A DNA stretch of 64,000 nt from Bacillus luti (GTDB lineage Bacteria; Bacillota; Bacilli; Bacillales; Bacillaceae_G), in assembly GCF_001884105.1 (NCBI RefSeq), contig NZ_MACI01000043.1, forward strand, positions 1 to 64,000, in the 5' to 3' direction. The position numbers were made by a program, and so were the translations under genes. The notes beneath the pieces were generated by a model. It was given only the letters and a program-made list of their open reading frames with translations. It did not search any database and was not told where the DNA came from. Below, piece after piece: positions 16,759 through 26,181 of this stretch. Each line of letters starts with the position of its first letter. Within the stretch, counting starts at the first letter, position 1.

Positions 16759-18714
16759 TTAAAACTTAATGTGTTGTGATAATTTTTGCATATAAAAGGA
16801 ACGAATTAAAAGGAAAAATAAAATTTCAACTGTTCCAAAAATCATAAGTACGACTGTAATTTCAGCGAAGAATGAGAGATGTAATATTTCTTGTAGCATC
16901 TTTGTCGCAAACATCGTATGGATCGATGCCATAATGTAAGGGACGAAGAATAAAATAGCAAGTTGAATAGTAGCAGATTGTTTCATCTCATCTTCTGTTA
17001 AGCCGATTTTCGTAATCGTTATATACTTTTCTTGCTCAGTTGTTAAATCTGTATACATGCGGAAATAAAGAACACTGCCCGCACCGATAAAGAAAATAAC
17101 ACCAAGGAAAGTACCGATTAAGAAGAATGAAGCGACATTTTGTTTGGTTTTGTATAGAGAGTCACTTGCTTCACTGGCATGGAACGGTGGGTGCTCTGCT
17201 TGAATCGCTGCATTGTCGTTATCGATTTTTGTTATAAATGCTGAACCGATATTATGTGCTTTTTCCCAATCGTAAACTTTAAAGCTGTATACACTCATCT
17301 GTTTTGAAACAGTGGATAATGCTTCTACATTTTCATCAGATAGTATGAGTAATTGGTATATTAAGCTGTTTGGGAATGGGTTATAACTTTTATATTCTTT
17401 CACCTGTAGTTGTAAATTGTTTTGAGTAAGTGTAAGAGTATTTTTCTTTTCGTTATTTTGAAGTGTTCCAAAGACTTGATCATCTAAGTCTTTCATAAGA
17501 ATGTAAGATTCATTCTTGTTCACCGTGAGAGTTTCCCAATTTAATGCCTTAGCAAGTGTATGATAGTCACTTTGTTTAATGGCATAATAGAGCTGCGTGT
17601 TATCTTCAGCTGAAGATACTTCATATATATCCGTTTTAAATTTTGTATAAGTAAAGTCCTCTTCATTAAATTTTTGTTCTAACCAGTTTAAATGTTCATT
17701 TGCCAACGTATTTTCAGTATGTGATAAATATGTAAACGGGAAAGGGTTTTGCCTAATTTCATCAAACTTTGTAAATTTCCCGAATCCATATAAGAATGTA
17801 ATCATTGTAAAAGCGAGCGTTGATAGCATCGCGACTATAAACAACATATTAATATTTGTTCGAATGCGCGTTGCTAAATCAGAAATCCAAAGCATATTAA
17901 TTCGTTTCATATAAAACTTTCTTCGCGTTTTTAATATACGAATAAGTAAAAAACTAATCTGTGAAAAGAAAAAATATGTTCCAGCTGCAATGAGTGATGG
18001 AATGACAAATATACTAGAGACGGCGTACAAAAGTCCAATTACAGTGCCAAGTGACATGAAATATAATGGATTTGCTGCTAATACGTATCCAGATATTAAA
18101 CATAGCGCACCAAATAAAGAAATAAGCACGGATGCTTTTCGCTCTTTATGTTGTTTCCCTTCTTTTAAAAGTCGTACAGCTTTTCTTGTACGGATCAGCA
18201 TTGGTGTAAAAGAAGATACGAGAATAAAGAGACCGAGAAAGATTACAGTTGTTAAAATAATAGCACCTGTAGGCCAATATAAATATAGACCAGGTACATG
18301 TGTAATTTTTGCGGTAACTAATAAAAAGAACTGTGAAAAAACAAGTCCGAGTTGTATTCCAAAAAATATAGAAAGAATACCGATTAACATGTTTTCTAAA
18401 AAGACGAGTCTTTTTAATTGTTTTTGGGATATGCCAAGTACTGTTAATATCCCGAATTGTTTTTTTCTTACTTTTAAAAACGTACCAATTGAATAGAGTA
18501 AAAAGAAAAATGAAAAGAACACAATGACAACTTCTGAAATTGTCATTAATATGTTCAAAGCATAATTTACGTCTGTCATGTGCAATTTCGGATGAAATAA
18601 ATAAACTGCAAATGAGAAAAAAATAGCGATGGAGAACGCACTGCTTACAAAATAGGCGAAATAAGCTCTGGCGTTCCGTGTGACGTTTTTAAATGCAAAC
18701 TGCCAAAATGTCAT
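16759..18714 (-). CDS. BceB-type ABC permease, copy 2
   Basis: A 651-residue paralogue of copy 1 with the same membrane plan. The start MTFWQFAFKNVTRNARAYFAYF and the ending KLSQHIKF match copy 1 almost residue for residue. The external domain (about 310-515) is clearly different, as expected if each copy meets a different peptide antibiotic. It ends 20 bases before the ATPase ATG, so the ATPase and copy 2 are probably co-transcribed. AGGGGGCCTAGGTG serves as ribosome site, and a perfect hairpin lies 30 bases before the start. Confidence 0.88.
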   Translation of the reverse strand: MTFWQFAFKNVTRNARAYFAYFVSSAFSIAIFFSFAVYLFHPKLHMTDVNYALNILMTISEVVIVFFSFFFLLYSIGTFLKVRKKQFGILTVLGISQKQLKRLVFLENMLIGILSIFFGIQLGLVFSQFFLLVTAKITHVPGLYLYWPTGAIILTTVIFLGLFILVSSFTPMLIRTRKAVRLLKEGKQHKERKASVLISLFGALCLISGYVLAANPLYFMSLGTVIGLLYAVSSIFVIPSLIAAGTYFFFSQISFLLIRILKTRRKFYMKRINMLWISDLATRIRTNINMLFIVAMLSTLAFTMITFLYGFGKFTKFDEIRQNPFPFTYLSHTENTLANEHLNWLEQKFNEEDFTYTKFKTDIYEVSSAEDNTQLYYAIKQSDYHTLAKALNWETLTVNKNESYILMKDLDDQVFGTLQNNEKKNTLTLTQNNLQLQVKEYKSYNPFPNSLIYQLLILSDENVEALSTVSKQMSVYSFKVYDWEKAHNIGSAFITKIDNDNAAIQAEHPPFHASEASDSLYKTKQNVASFFLIGTFLGVIFFIGAGSVLYFRMYTDLTTEQEKYITITKIGLTEDEMKQSATIQLAILFFVPYIMASIHTMFATKMLQEILHLSFFAEITVVLMIFGTVEILFFLLIRSFYMQKLSQHIKF

Positions 18715-18743
18715 TCACCTAGGCCCCCTAATAGATTGAAGAT

Positions 18744-18770
18744 GAAAAGAGTATGAGAGATACTCTTTTC
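18744..18770 (-). repeat. Perfect hairpin between permease copies 3 and 2
   Basis: The arms GAAAAGAGTAT and ATACTCTTTTC (11 bp) enclose a five-base loop. It lies between the stop of copy 3 and the start of copy 2, too close to copy 2 for a normal promoter after it. It therefore acts as an attenuator or processing site within one transcript rather than as a full stop. Confidence 0.6.
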
Positions 18771-18791
18771 ACTAAGTTTATTTTAAGTGTT

Positions 18792-20762
18792 TTATCCACT
18801 CGTATACTGTGATAATTTTTGCATATAAAGCGAACGAATGAATAAGAAAAATACGATTTCGACGACTCCAAAAATAATAAGAACAGCTGCAATTTCTTTG
18901 AACAGTGATAAACCAATTACATCTTGTAGCATTTTTGTAGCAAACATCGTATGAATGGATGCCATAATGTATGGAATGAAAAATAAAATACTAAGTTGAA
19001 TGGTTGCAGAACGTTTCATCTCTTTATCTGTCACACCGATTTTAGAAATCGTTATATATTTCTCTTGTTCGTTCGTCAAATCTGTATACATTCTGAAGTA
19101 AAGTACGCTACCTGCTCCAATGAAGAAAATAACCCCTAAAAATGTCCCGATTAGGAAGTACGCGGCACTACCGGACGTTATTTTATATAATGCACTTGCT
19201 GATTCAAAGGAGCGGATGAGAGGCCCTTCATATTGGAATTTTTCACGATCTTTTTGTATTTTTTCTATAAAAGCATCAGTGATTTTATACGTCTTTTCCC
19301 AGTTTTGTACTTTATAATTGTACGCTGATACATGTTTTGTTGTATTTGGGAAGTTGTTTACAACAACGTCAGGTAAAACTACCGTTTGATAAGAGAAGGT
19401 AGATGGAATGGCGTTTACATATTCATAGCCTTTTACCCGCAATTTTGTATTTGTGTTTGAGAGTGTAACGTAGTCTCTGTTGTAGCTTTGTTCAAACTCA
19501 TTGAATATAGTGAAATAGGATGTTCCTGTTAAGATGTATGCTTCGTTATCATTCATGAATAGTTCTTTCATACGTAAAGAATTTGCAAGTTTGTTATAGT
19601 CACTTTGCTTAATGGCGTATACGTCATTATAAATGGCTATATCTTCGTCTTCTTTTAATGGTGTTTCATATAAATCGGCTTTTATTTTCTTATAAGAGAA
19701 GTTTTCCTTTTGTAATTGTTGTTCAAGCCAAGCTAAATGCTCGTTAACAAAAGGGTTCGCATCATAAGAAAAATAAGAAATTGGGAAGGGAGAGCTTCTC
19801 GTAACTTCTAATTTCGTAAATTTACCGAGCCCATATAAAAACGTAATCATCGTAAAAGCGACAGTAGATAGCATCGCCACAATAAAAAGCATATTAATAT
19901 TCGTTCGAATCCGGCTTGCTAAATCAGAAATCCAAAGCATATTAATTCGTTTCATATAAAATTTTCTTCTCGTTTTTAAAATGTAAATAAGTAAGAAACT
20001 AATTTGCGAAAAGAAAAAATATGTCCCAATTGTAACAAGTGTTGGAATTACAAAAATACTTGAAACCATGTATATAACGCCTACCTGCGGGTTTATTGAG
20101 ACGAAATATTTAGGGTTTCCAGCTAAAGCATAACCACCTAATAAACAAATCGCACCAAATAAAGAAACGAGTATGGATGGTTTTTTTTCTTTTTGTTTTC
20201 CCACATTTGTTTTTAAAAGGCGTACCGCTTTTTTTGTACGGATAAGCATTGGTGTGAATGTAGATACAATGATAAAAAGACTAAGGAAGACAATGGTTGT
20301 TAAAATAAACGCGTTAATAGGCAAGTATAAATATATGCCTGGTACGTGCGTAATTTTTGCTGTGACTAATAAGAAAAATTGCGAAAAGACAAGTCCAAAC
20401 TGCATGCCAAAAAAGATAGATAAAATACCGATTAACATATTTTCCATAAAAACGAGATGATGTAATTGTTTTCTCGATATTCCTAAAACGGTCAAAACGC
20501 CGAATTGTTTTTTTCGAACTTTTAAAAAGGTACCAATGGAATATAGTAAAAAGAAGAAAGAGAAAAATACAATTACTACTTCTGAAAATATCATTAATCC
20601 TGAAATTTCAGAGAACATGCCAAAGCTTTGTAATTTCGGATGAAATAAGTAAACAGCAAACGAAAAGAAAACAGCAATGGAAAAGGAGCTGCTTACGAAA
20701 TAAGCAAAATAAGCTCTGGAATTACGTGTTACATTTTTAAAGGCAAACTGCCAAAATGTCAT
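18792..20762 (-). CDS. BceB-type ABC permease, copy 3
   Basis: This 656-residue permease is first of the three in transcription order and again nearly identical to copies 1 and 2 outside its external domain. Its C-terminus ends KLSQYTSG. Just after the stop the DNA reads CACTTAAAATAA, which resembles the coding end of copy 2 (CACATTAAGTTTTAA), so a small insertion has changed the last residues. AGGAGG lies before the ATG. The kinase and regulator genes are upstream on the same strand, but a strong hairpin separates them. Confidence 0.88.
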   Translation of the reverse strand: MTFWQFAFKNVTRNSRAYFAYFVSSSFSIAVFFSFAVYLFHPKLQSFGMFSEISGLMIFSEVVIVFFSFFFLLYSIGTFLKVRKKQFGVLTVLGISRKQLHHLVFMENMLIGILSIFFGMQFGLVFSQFFLLVTAKITHVPGIYLYLPINAFILTTIVFLSLFIIVSTFTPMLIRTKKAVRLLKTNVGKQKEKKPSILVSLFGAICLLGGYALAGNPKYFVSINPQVGVIYMVSSIFVIPTLVTIGTYFFFSQISFLLIYILKTRRKFYMKRINMLWISDLASRIRTNINMLFIVAMLSTVAFTMITFLYGLGKFTKLEVTRSSPFPISYFSYDANPFVNEHLAWLEQQLQKENFSYKKIKADLYETPLKEDEDIAIYNDVYAIKQSDYNKLANSLRMKELFMNDNEAYILTGTSYFTIFNEFEQSYNRDYVTLSNTNTKLRVKGYEYVNAIPSTFSYQTVVLPDVVVNNFPNTTKHVSAYNYKVQNWEKTYKITDAFIEKIQKDREKFQYEGPLIRSFESASALYKITSGSAAYFLIGTFLGVIFFIGAGSVLYFRMYTDLTNEQEKYITISKIGVTDKEMKRSATIQLSILFFIPYIMASIHTMFATKMLQDVIGLSLFKEIAAVLIIFGVVEIVFFLFIRSLYMQKLSQYTSG

Positions 20763-20807
20763 AATACGTACCTCCTGCTAGAAGGAAAATATGTAGTTTT
20801 ATTGCAA

Positions 20808-20839
20808 AAAATGTATGAGAGTAAGTTCTCATACATTTT
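20808..20839 (-). terminator. Hairpin between kinase gene and permease copy 3
   Basis: A 13-bp perfect stem (AAAATGTATGAGA, arms 20808-20820 and 20827-20839) with T-rich flanks lies 18 bases after the kinase stop on the minus strand. It probably ends or dampens the regulator-kinase transcript. It shares the word GTATGAGAG with the hairpin at 18744. Confidence 0.7.
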
Positions 20840-20856
20840 GCTAGCATATGTTACGA

Positions 20857-21879
20857 TCATGCCTCGGTCACCTTCTCCGCATGTTCTGCTTGATTATTTG
20901 CAGCGTTGTGGAAGATGATTTTAATCGTCGTTCCTTTACCGACTTCAGAATCTAGTTTGACAGAGTGACCTAAATAATCACAAATTTTACTTACAATATA
21001 AAGTCCCATACCAGTAGACTCTCCGAATGTACGACCATTTTTTCCAGTGTAAAATGGTTCAAATACTCTTCGAATATCTTCTTGCGGAATACCTACGCCT
21101 TCATCACGAACTTCTAAAATAATATCTTTTCCGTTTCGATAAGCAGATAAGAACACTTTCTTTCCTCGCTCACCAGAGTAACGAACAGCATTTGTCATTA
21201 ACTGATAGATGATAAACTTTAGCCATTTCGCATCAGAAGCAACCTTTAAATCAGAATGAACTTCTAAAACAGGGAAGACCCCGTTTCGAATAAATAGTTC
21301 TTTTAGACCGTTAATGTTTTTTGTTACAGTATCTTTTAATGAAATCGTCTCGACATGGAAGTCTTCATGGAAGTTATTTAATCTTGCCATATATAAAGCC
21401 ATATCAAGCCCTTGGTTTAGACGTTCTAATTCCTTTTTAAATTTCGGAATTAAATGCTCGTCTTCCATTTCTAGCACCATAAGCTGCATAACAGAAACGG
21501 GTGTCTTCATTTGATGCACCCAGTGGTTAATGAATAATTGATGTTCTTGTTGTTTCACTTCATACGATTGTAGTTCTTTTTGGAAGAGACGATACTGCGT
21601 GCGCACGAGTTCATTTACACCGTGAGGCATTGGAGCGGTCGCTCTTTCAATAAATGCATCTTCCATTTTTTCTGGTTGCTCACTTAATCTATGATACATT
21701 CTACGATTGCGAACGTAACGGTAAGCGAGGAAACAGATGAATAAATATAAGCTTAAAACGACGAAGTAAAATTTATTATTTTGAAATCCATCTACTGCAT
21801 CATAGAGAACGAAAATGATACCGAAGTTTAATACGTACAGTAGAAAAAATGCAAAATGATCACGTAAAAATAGCTTCAT
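20857..21879 (-). CDS. BceS-type intramembrane-sensing histidine kinase
   Basis: A 340-residue kinase with two membrane helices near the N-terminus (about 11-30 and 36-55) and almost no external loop, the mark of BceS-like kinases that read their signal through a BceAB transporter. The dimerisation helix carries NHWVHQMKTP (phospho-acceptor His within it), and the ATPase domain ends with EPFYTGKNGR and GMGLYIV. The gene starts four bases after the regulator stop. Its three permease neighbours are the likely sensory partners. Confidence 0.9.
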   Translation of the reverse strand: MKLFLRDHFAFFLLYVLNFGIIFVLYDAVDGFQNNKFYFVVLSLYLFICFLAYRYVRNRRMYHRLSEQPEKMEDAFIERATAPMPHGVNELVRTQYRLFQKELQSYEVKQQEHQLFINHWVHQMKTPVSVMQLMVLEMEDEHLIPKFKKELERLNQGLDMALYMARLNNFHEDFHVETISLKDTVTKNINGLKELFIRNGVFPVLEVHSDLKVASDAKWLKFIIYQLMTNAVRYSGERGKKVFLSAYRNGKDIILEVRDEGVGIPQEDIRRVFEPFYTGKNGRTFGESTGMGLYIVSKICDYLGHSVKLDSEVGKGTTIKIIFHNAANNQAEHAEKVTEA

Positions 21880-21881
21880 GC

Positions 21882-22577
21882 TTATTCACTCCAAGTTGCG
21901 TTAAAACGATATCCAAGTCCACGTACTGTTTCAATAGAGTTCTCAATACCAAGCTCATTGAACTTTTTGCGAAGACGCGTAATGTTTACGTTTAATGTAT
22001 TTTCCTCAACGAAACTTTCGTCATCCCATAGAGCAGCTAATAAATCTTCACGGCTCGCCGTACGAGGGAATTTAGATAATAACATTTCTGCTAAAATTGC
22101 TTCTTTCTTCGTTAAAAGAACTTGCTCAGATCCAAAATGAATTTCTGGACGTTCTGGGAATAGTTTTAAACCTTCTACTTCAACGATACGTTCAGAAATA
22201 TTTGGTGCATAATCACCGTAAATACGGCGTAATTGTCCTTTAATTTTCGCCATTACAACGTCATAGTGGAACGGTTTTGTAATATAATCATCCGCGCCGC
22301 TTTCAATCGCCATAATTTGTTCCATCTCACCAGCACGAGCTGAAATGAAAATAATAGGACAAGTAGATTCATGACGAATTTGGCGGCACCAGTAGAACCC
22401 ATCGAATTTCGGTAAGTTTACATCAAGTAAAACAAGATGTGGCTTTACAGCGTTAAACGATTCCATAATATCATCGAAGTTCTCTGCAACAACAGCTTCA
22501 TAGCCATATTTTTGGATGTGAGATTGTAGTAATGATGAAATATTTGGATCGTCTTCAACGATTAAAATTTTATACAT
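21882..22577 (-). CDS. BceR-type response regulator
   Basis: An OmpR-family regulator of 231 residues with receiver (VEDD, phospho-acceptor in LLDVNLP, TKPF) and winged helix ending VRGLGYRFN. The reading frame extends to 22631, but AGGAGG before the ATG at 22577 (MYKILIVED) fixes the start. BceR-type regulators bind TNACA-N4-TGTAA plus a third half-site. No such box lies before this gene or its permease neighbours, but matching boxes stand at 27.14, 27.26, 35.81 and 47.38 kb. It is the nearest candidate to bind them. Confidence 0.88.
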   Translation of the reverse strand: MYKILIVEDDPNISSLLQSHIQKYGYEAVVAENFDDIMESFNAVKPHLVLLDVNLPKFDGFYWCRQIRHESTCPIIFISARAGEMEQIMAIESGADDYITKPFHYDVVMAKIKGQLRRIYGDYAPNISERIVEVEGLKLFPERPEIHFGSEQVLLTKKEAILAEMLLSKFPRTASREDLLAALWDDESFVEENTLNVNITRLRKKFNELGIENSIETVRGLGYRFNATWSE

Positions 22578-22711
22578 ATGTATATTCCTCCTAAAAAAAC
22601 AATTGTAGCTATAGTGTATCATGTGTTTCAAGTCTTTTCATTATGTTGAAAGATAAGCTAGTAAACAGTATAGGTTAAAAGTGTGAAAAGTAAAAAGGGC
22701 TATGGATATAA

Positions 22712-22740
22712 TTGACAATTCGTGGTTTTTAATTTAATAT
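22712..22740 (+). promoter_or_regulatory. Sigma-A promoter of sdpRI
   Basis: TTGACA (22712-22717), a 17-base spacer and TAATAT (22735-22740) form a near-consensus promoter 46 bases before the sdpR start. Confidence 0.8.
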
Positions 22741-22758
22741 TTAGATAAATATCTAAAT
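22739..22758. promoter_or_regulatory. SdpR operator palindrome
   Basis: ATTTAGATA-AA-TATCTAAAT is a perfect 9-2-9 palindrome that overlaps the end of the -10 box. It is the expected form and position for an ArsR-family autorepressor site, so it probably binds the product of the gene that follows. Confidence 0.75.
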
Positions 22759-22785
22759 GTCTAATTATCGAAAGGAAGAAAGACA

Positions 22786-23058
22786 TTGAATCAAGCATTC
22801 AAAGCATTAGCAGACCCAACAAGGCGAAAAATTTTAGATTTATTAAAAGAAGGCGATCTAACCGCTGGTGAGATTGCTGAACAGTTCAATATGACAAAAC
22901 CAAGTATTTCACACCACTTAAACGCACTTAAAAATGCGGAACTTATTCAAGATGAAAAAAAAGGACAATTCGTTATGTACTCTTTAAACACAACGGTCTT
23001 TCAAGATTTGTTGACTTGGGTGTTTACATTTACGAATAAGGGGGAAGAGGGGAAATGA
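22786..23058 (+). CDS. sdpR: SdpR-like ArsR-family autorepressor
   Basis: The 90-residue winged-helix protein has ADPTRRKILDLLKEGDLTAG and a recognition helix MTKPSISHHLNALKNAELI. In B. subtilis SdpR represses itself and sdpI until SdpI at the membrane captures it when the SdpC toxin is present. The start is TTG with AAAGGAAG ahead. The gene overlaps the sdpI-like gene by four bases. No metal-binding cysteines are present, which agrees with SdpR and not with a metal sensor. Confidence 0.88.
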   Translation: MNQAFKALADPTRRKILDLLKEGDLTAGEIAEQFNMTKPSISHHLNALKNAELIQDEKKGQFVMYSLNTTVFQDLLTWVFTFTNKGEEGK

Positions 23059-23690
23059 AAAAACATCTTTTTGCAATTATATTAATTCTTATAACTTGTA
23101 TCGCATGGGCGTTTGCTTGGCCACATTTGCCGGATACAATCGCGACACATTGGAGTGGTGGTAAGGTAGATGGTTATTCATCTAAACTTTACGGAATGAT
23201 TTCTATGGTTGGAATTATGATTGCGTTATATGTATTTCTAAATGTGATACCAAAGATTGATCCAAGGAAAGCAAATTACGAGAAATTTTCTAAAGCTTTT
23301 ATGATGATGAATAACGGGATACTGCTACTACTATTTGTAGGGAATATAGATATTATTACAAATGGACTCGGATATAACTTATTCATTAATCGTGTACCGG
23401 AATTATTAGTGGGTGTTTTGTTTATAGTAATGGGTAATTATTTACCACAATGCAAGCCTAACTTTTTCGTCGGGATGCGTAATCCTTGGACATTAAGTAA
23501 TGAAGAAGTATGGAGAAAGACACATCGATTTAGCGGGAAAGTATTTGTGGCTTTAGGACTTATTATGATTATAAGTGTTTTCGCTCCGGCTGATTGGAGA
23601 TCTTATATGATGCTTGGGATTATAGTAGTTGCTGTCATTATAACGAATTTATATTCTTACGTTTTATATAAAAAAGAAGTACAACTGTGA
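23055..23690 (+). CDS. sdpI: SdpI-like immunity / signal membrane protein
   Basis: A 211-residue membrane protein with an N-terminal DUF1648 part (LPDTIATHWSGGKVDGYSSK) and an SdpI domain with the marker NPWTLSNEEVWRKTHR near 155. Six membrane segments are expected. SdpI confers immunity to the SdpC killing peptide and sequesters SdpR. No sdpA, sdpB or sdpC gene is found in the window, so here it may protect against peptides from other cells or sense envelope damage. Confidence 0.88.
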   Translation: MKKHLFAIILILITCIAWAFAWPHLPDTIATHWSGGKVDGYSSKLYGMISMVGIMIALYVFLNVIPKIDPRKANYEKFSKAFMMMNNGILLLLFVGNIDIITNGLGYNLFINRVPELLVGVLFIVMGNYLPQCKPNFFVGMRNPWTLSNEEVWRKTHRFSGKVFVALGLIMIISVFAPADWRSYMMLGIIVVAVIITNLYSYVLYKKEVQL

Positions 23691-23743
23691 GCTATATTAG
23701 TCAAATTTTATAGTTATAGTTTCTAGGTTTTAAGAGATTTAAA

Positions 23744-23782
23744 TACTCAGTGGAGATAACAAAGGTCACTGAGTAAATTTTT
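23744..23782 (+). terminator. Possible terminator of sdpRI
   Basis: The stem TACTCAGTG/CACTGAGTA with a 14-base loop is followed by AATTTTT. The large loop lowers confidence. Confidence 0.5.
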
Positions 23783-23835
23783 CGCCTTAAGGTCTGAAAA
23801 TTCAGTGAAAAAACAGATGATTTGGGGGAAATCAC

Positions 23836-24552
23836 ATGTTAGAAATTGTGAATTTTAGCAAGACATACAAAGGTGGTAAGAAAGCAGTAGATCATTTAAA
23901 TATTACTGTGCAAGCAGGAGATATCTTTGGATTTATCGGACATAACGGTGCGGGGAAAAGTACAACAATTAAGTCATTAGTAGGAGTTATCGATTTTGAA
24001 GAGGGTGAAATTTTTGTTGATGGCCATTCAGTAAAAAAGGATCCAATTGCATGTAAGAGAGTAATGGCGTATATTCCTGATAATCCAGATTTGTATGAGC
24101 AATTAACAGGAATTCAATATTTGAACTTTGTTGCGGATGTATTTAAAGTGTCTGCGAAGGATCGGGAAGAACAGATACAGAAATATGGGGATGCTTTTGA
24201 GATTACACCTTACTTAGGAGACTTAATATCTTCTTATTCACACGGTATGAAACAAAAAGTAGCGATTATATCGGCGGTTTTGCATAAACCGAAATTATTA
24301 GTTTTAGATGAACCTTTCGTTGGTCTTGATCCAAAGGCAGCCGTAGTATTGAAAGGTATTATGAAAGAGCTTTGTGAAAAAGGAAGTGCGATTTTCTTTT
24401 CTACGCACGTTTTAGATGTAGCTGAGAAGTTATGTAATAAAATAGCGATGATTAATAGAGGGAAATTAGCACTTTCAGGGGAAGTGAATTCTTTAATAAA
24501 GGAAGGCTCATTGGAAGAGCTCTTTATGAAGGAGCTTGCTAATGAATACTAA
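23836..24552 (+). CDS. ABC-2 type transporter ATPase
   Basis: A 238-residue ATPase with Walker A (GHNGAGKST), signature (SYSHGMKQK), Walker B (LLVLDEPFVGLDP) and H-loop (STHVLD). It belongs to the ABC-2/antibiotic exporter type, like YtrB or CcmA groups. The ribosome site is GGGGG. The permease gene starts inside its last codons, so they form a two-gene transporter. The substrate is unknown. Position after sdpRI suggests peptide export or defence but does not prove it. Confidence 0.85.
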   Translation: MLEIVNFSKTYKGGKKAVDHLNITVQAGDIFGFIGHNGAGKSTTIKSLVGVIDFEEGEIFVDGHSVKKDPIACKRVMAYIPDNPDLYEQLTGIQYLNFVADVFKVSAKDREEQIQKYGDAFEITPYLGDLISSYSHGMKQKVAIISAVLHKPKLLVLDEPFVGLDPKAAVVLKGIMKELCEKGSAIFFSTHVLDVAEKLCNKIAMINRGKLALSGEVNSLIKEGSLEELFMKELANEY

Positions 24553-26116
24553 TAGTTTAGGTCTTTTGAAAATCCGGTTGATAACGCAGCTCGGTTTAAA
24601 CACTTTTAAATACGAAAAAGATAAGAAAAAGAGGCAGAATAAGATTTTGCTGACAGCATCTATTGCCTTAGTTGGTGTCCTGTTCATGTTATATTGCGGA
24701 GCCTCGGCATATGGATTGGTGAAACTAGGAATGAGTGAAATTATTCCAGTCTATGCACTAGTTATTAGCAGTGTATTAACGTTGTTTTTCACTATATTTA
24801 AGGCAAATGGAGAAATTTTTGCTTTTAAGGATTACGATCTTTTAATGTCATTACCGATTCGTGTAAGTACGGTTATCGCAAGTAGATTTTTGTATTTATA
24901 CTTGCTGAATACACTCTTCTCAATCATAATCATGCTACCAATGGGAGTTGTGTATGGCATCTATGAGAATCCATCATTTTCTTTTTACTTTATGTGGTTC
25001 ATCAGTATGTTTATAGCATCTTTAATTCCAACAACAATAGCAGCGATTTTTGGAGCTGTGATTACGGCAATCGCTTCTAAATTTAAAAATACGAATAAAA
25101 TAACTACGATTTTAAGTTTTATAGTAATTATGACATTCGGCTTCTTTATGCTAAAAAACGGAAATGCTCAATATAGCCTTACTGATATGAACGGAATTGG
25201 TGCGATTGTTTCGGAGCAATTAACAAAAGTGTATCCATTAGCTAACATGTTTCAAAAAGCAATTGTTCACGCTGATATTGTAGCTTTCATTCTATTCGTT
25301 GGGATATCAGTTATTTGGTATTATCTTTTTATAAAAATACTTTCGTTTAAATATAAGCAGATAAACACAGGGATTTCCACTTATCATATGCTTTCAAATT
25401 ATAAGATTAATAGTATGAGAAAAGAAAGTGTATTGGTCGCATTGTATAAAAAAGAACTGAAGCGTTTCTTCTCTTCTACAGTGTATGTCATAAATAGTGG
25501 AATGGGAGTCGTGATGGCGATAGCTTTCTCGCTGGCTATAGTTGTAGTAGGGCCAAGTCAATTAATAGCGTATCCTGGAATTGAGTCGATTTTGCAAAAG
25601 ATTGCGCCATTTACTATTGCAGCAGCGATTTCGATGACATGTACAACATGTGTGTCATTGTCTTTAGAAGGAAAAAATGTATGGATTATTAAGTCATTGC
25701 CTATAGCGCCAAAGATGATTTATGACAGTAAAATTCTTATGAATCTTTCATTGAGCATACCTGCGTCATTTATTAGTGCCGTATTACTGATAATAGGATT
25801 AAAACTAGATGCTTGGAGTTCTCTTTTCATCATAATAACACCGCTAACATATTCATTATTTTCGGCAGTATGGGGGATTTTTATTAATAATCGATTTGGT
25901 TATTATGATTGGGTATCAGAAACGCAAGTAGTAAAACAAAGTGTAGGATCATTTATTGGCATGTTTGGTGGCTTAATTGTGGCTGTTATACCTGCCTTAT
26001 TAATTGGTACCGCTACTATCTCGAACTATAGAGTATTTACTTTTTTAGTTGTTATAGTGCTTACGATTATTACTATTTTCTTGTATAAGAACGAGTCGAG
26101 AAGAAGTATAAAATAA
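24542..26116 (+). CDS. ABC-2 type transporter permease
   Basis: The protein has about 524 residues and about 12 hydrophobic segments with a soluble N-terminus (about 1-35, rich in Lys). A longer frame begins at TTG 24536, but GAAGGAG seven bases before the ATG at 24542 supports the shorter start. It overlaps the ATPase gene by 11 bases. No conserved motif points to a substrate. Large single-chain permeases of this kind pair with one ATPase dimer in antibiotic or lantibiotic export. Confidence 0.78.
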   Translation: MNTNSLGLLKIRLITQLGLNTFKYEKDKKKRQNKILLTASIALVGVLFMLYCGASAYGLVKLGMSEIIPVYALVISSVLTLFFTIFKANGEIFAFKDYDLLMSLPIRVSTVIASRFLYLYLLNTLFSIIIMLPMGVVYGIYENPSFSFYFMWFISMFIASLIPTTIAAIFGAVITAIASKFKNTNKITTILSFIVIMTFGFFMLKNGNAQYSLTDMNGIGAIVSEQLTKVYPLANMFQKAIVHADIVAFILFVGISVIWYYLFIKILSFKYKQINTGISTYHMLSNYKINSMRKESVLVALYKKELKRFFSSTVYVINSGMGVVMAIAFSLAIVVVGPSQLIAYPGIESILQKIAPFTIAAAISMTCTTCVSLSLEGKNVWIIKSLPIAPKMIYDSKILMNLSLSIPASFISAVLLIIGLKLDAWSSLFIIITPLTYSLFSAVWGIFINNRFGYYDWVSETQVVKQSVGSFIGMFGGLIVAVIPALLIGTATISNYRVFTFLVVIVLTIITIFLYKNESRRSIK

Positions 26117-26160
26117 GAAGCTGCTTTTCCTTTAAAGAGGGAGAGCAGCTTCTTTATTTT
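26115..26160. terminator. Bidirectional terminator
   Basis: The 11-bp stem AAGAAGCTGCT/AGCAGCTTCTT (26115-26125 and 26144-26154) lies between convergent genes, with T-rich flanks on the plus strand. Confidence 0.75.
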
Positions 26161-26181
26161 GAAACACTTTAGACCCTTATA

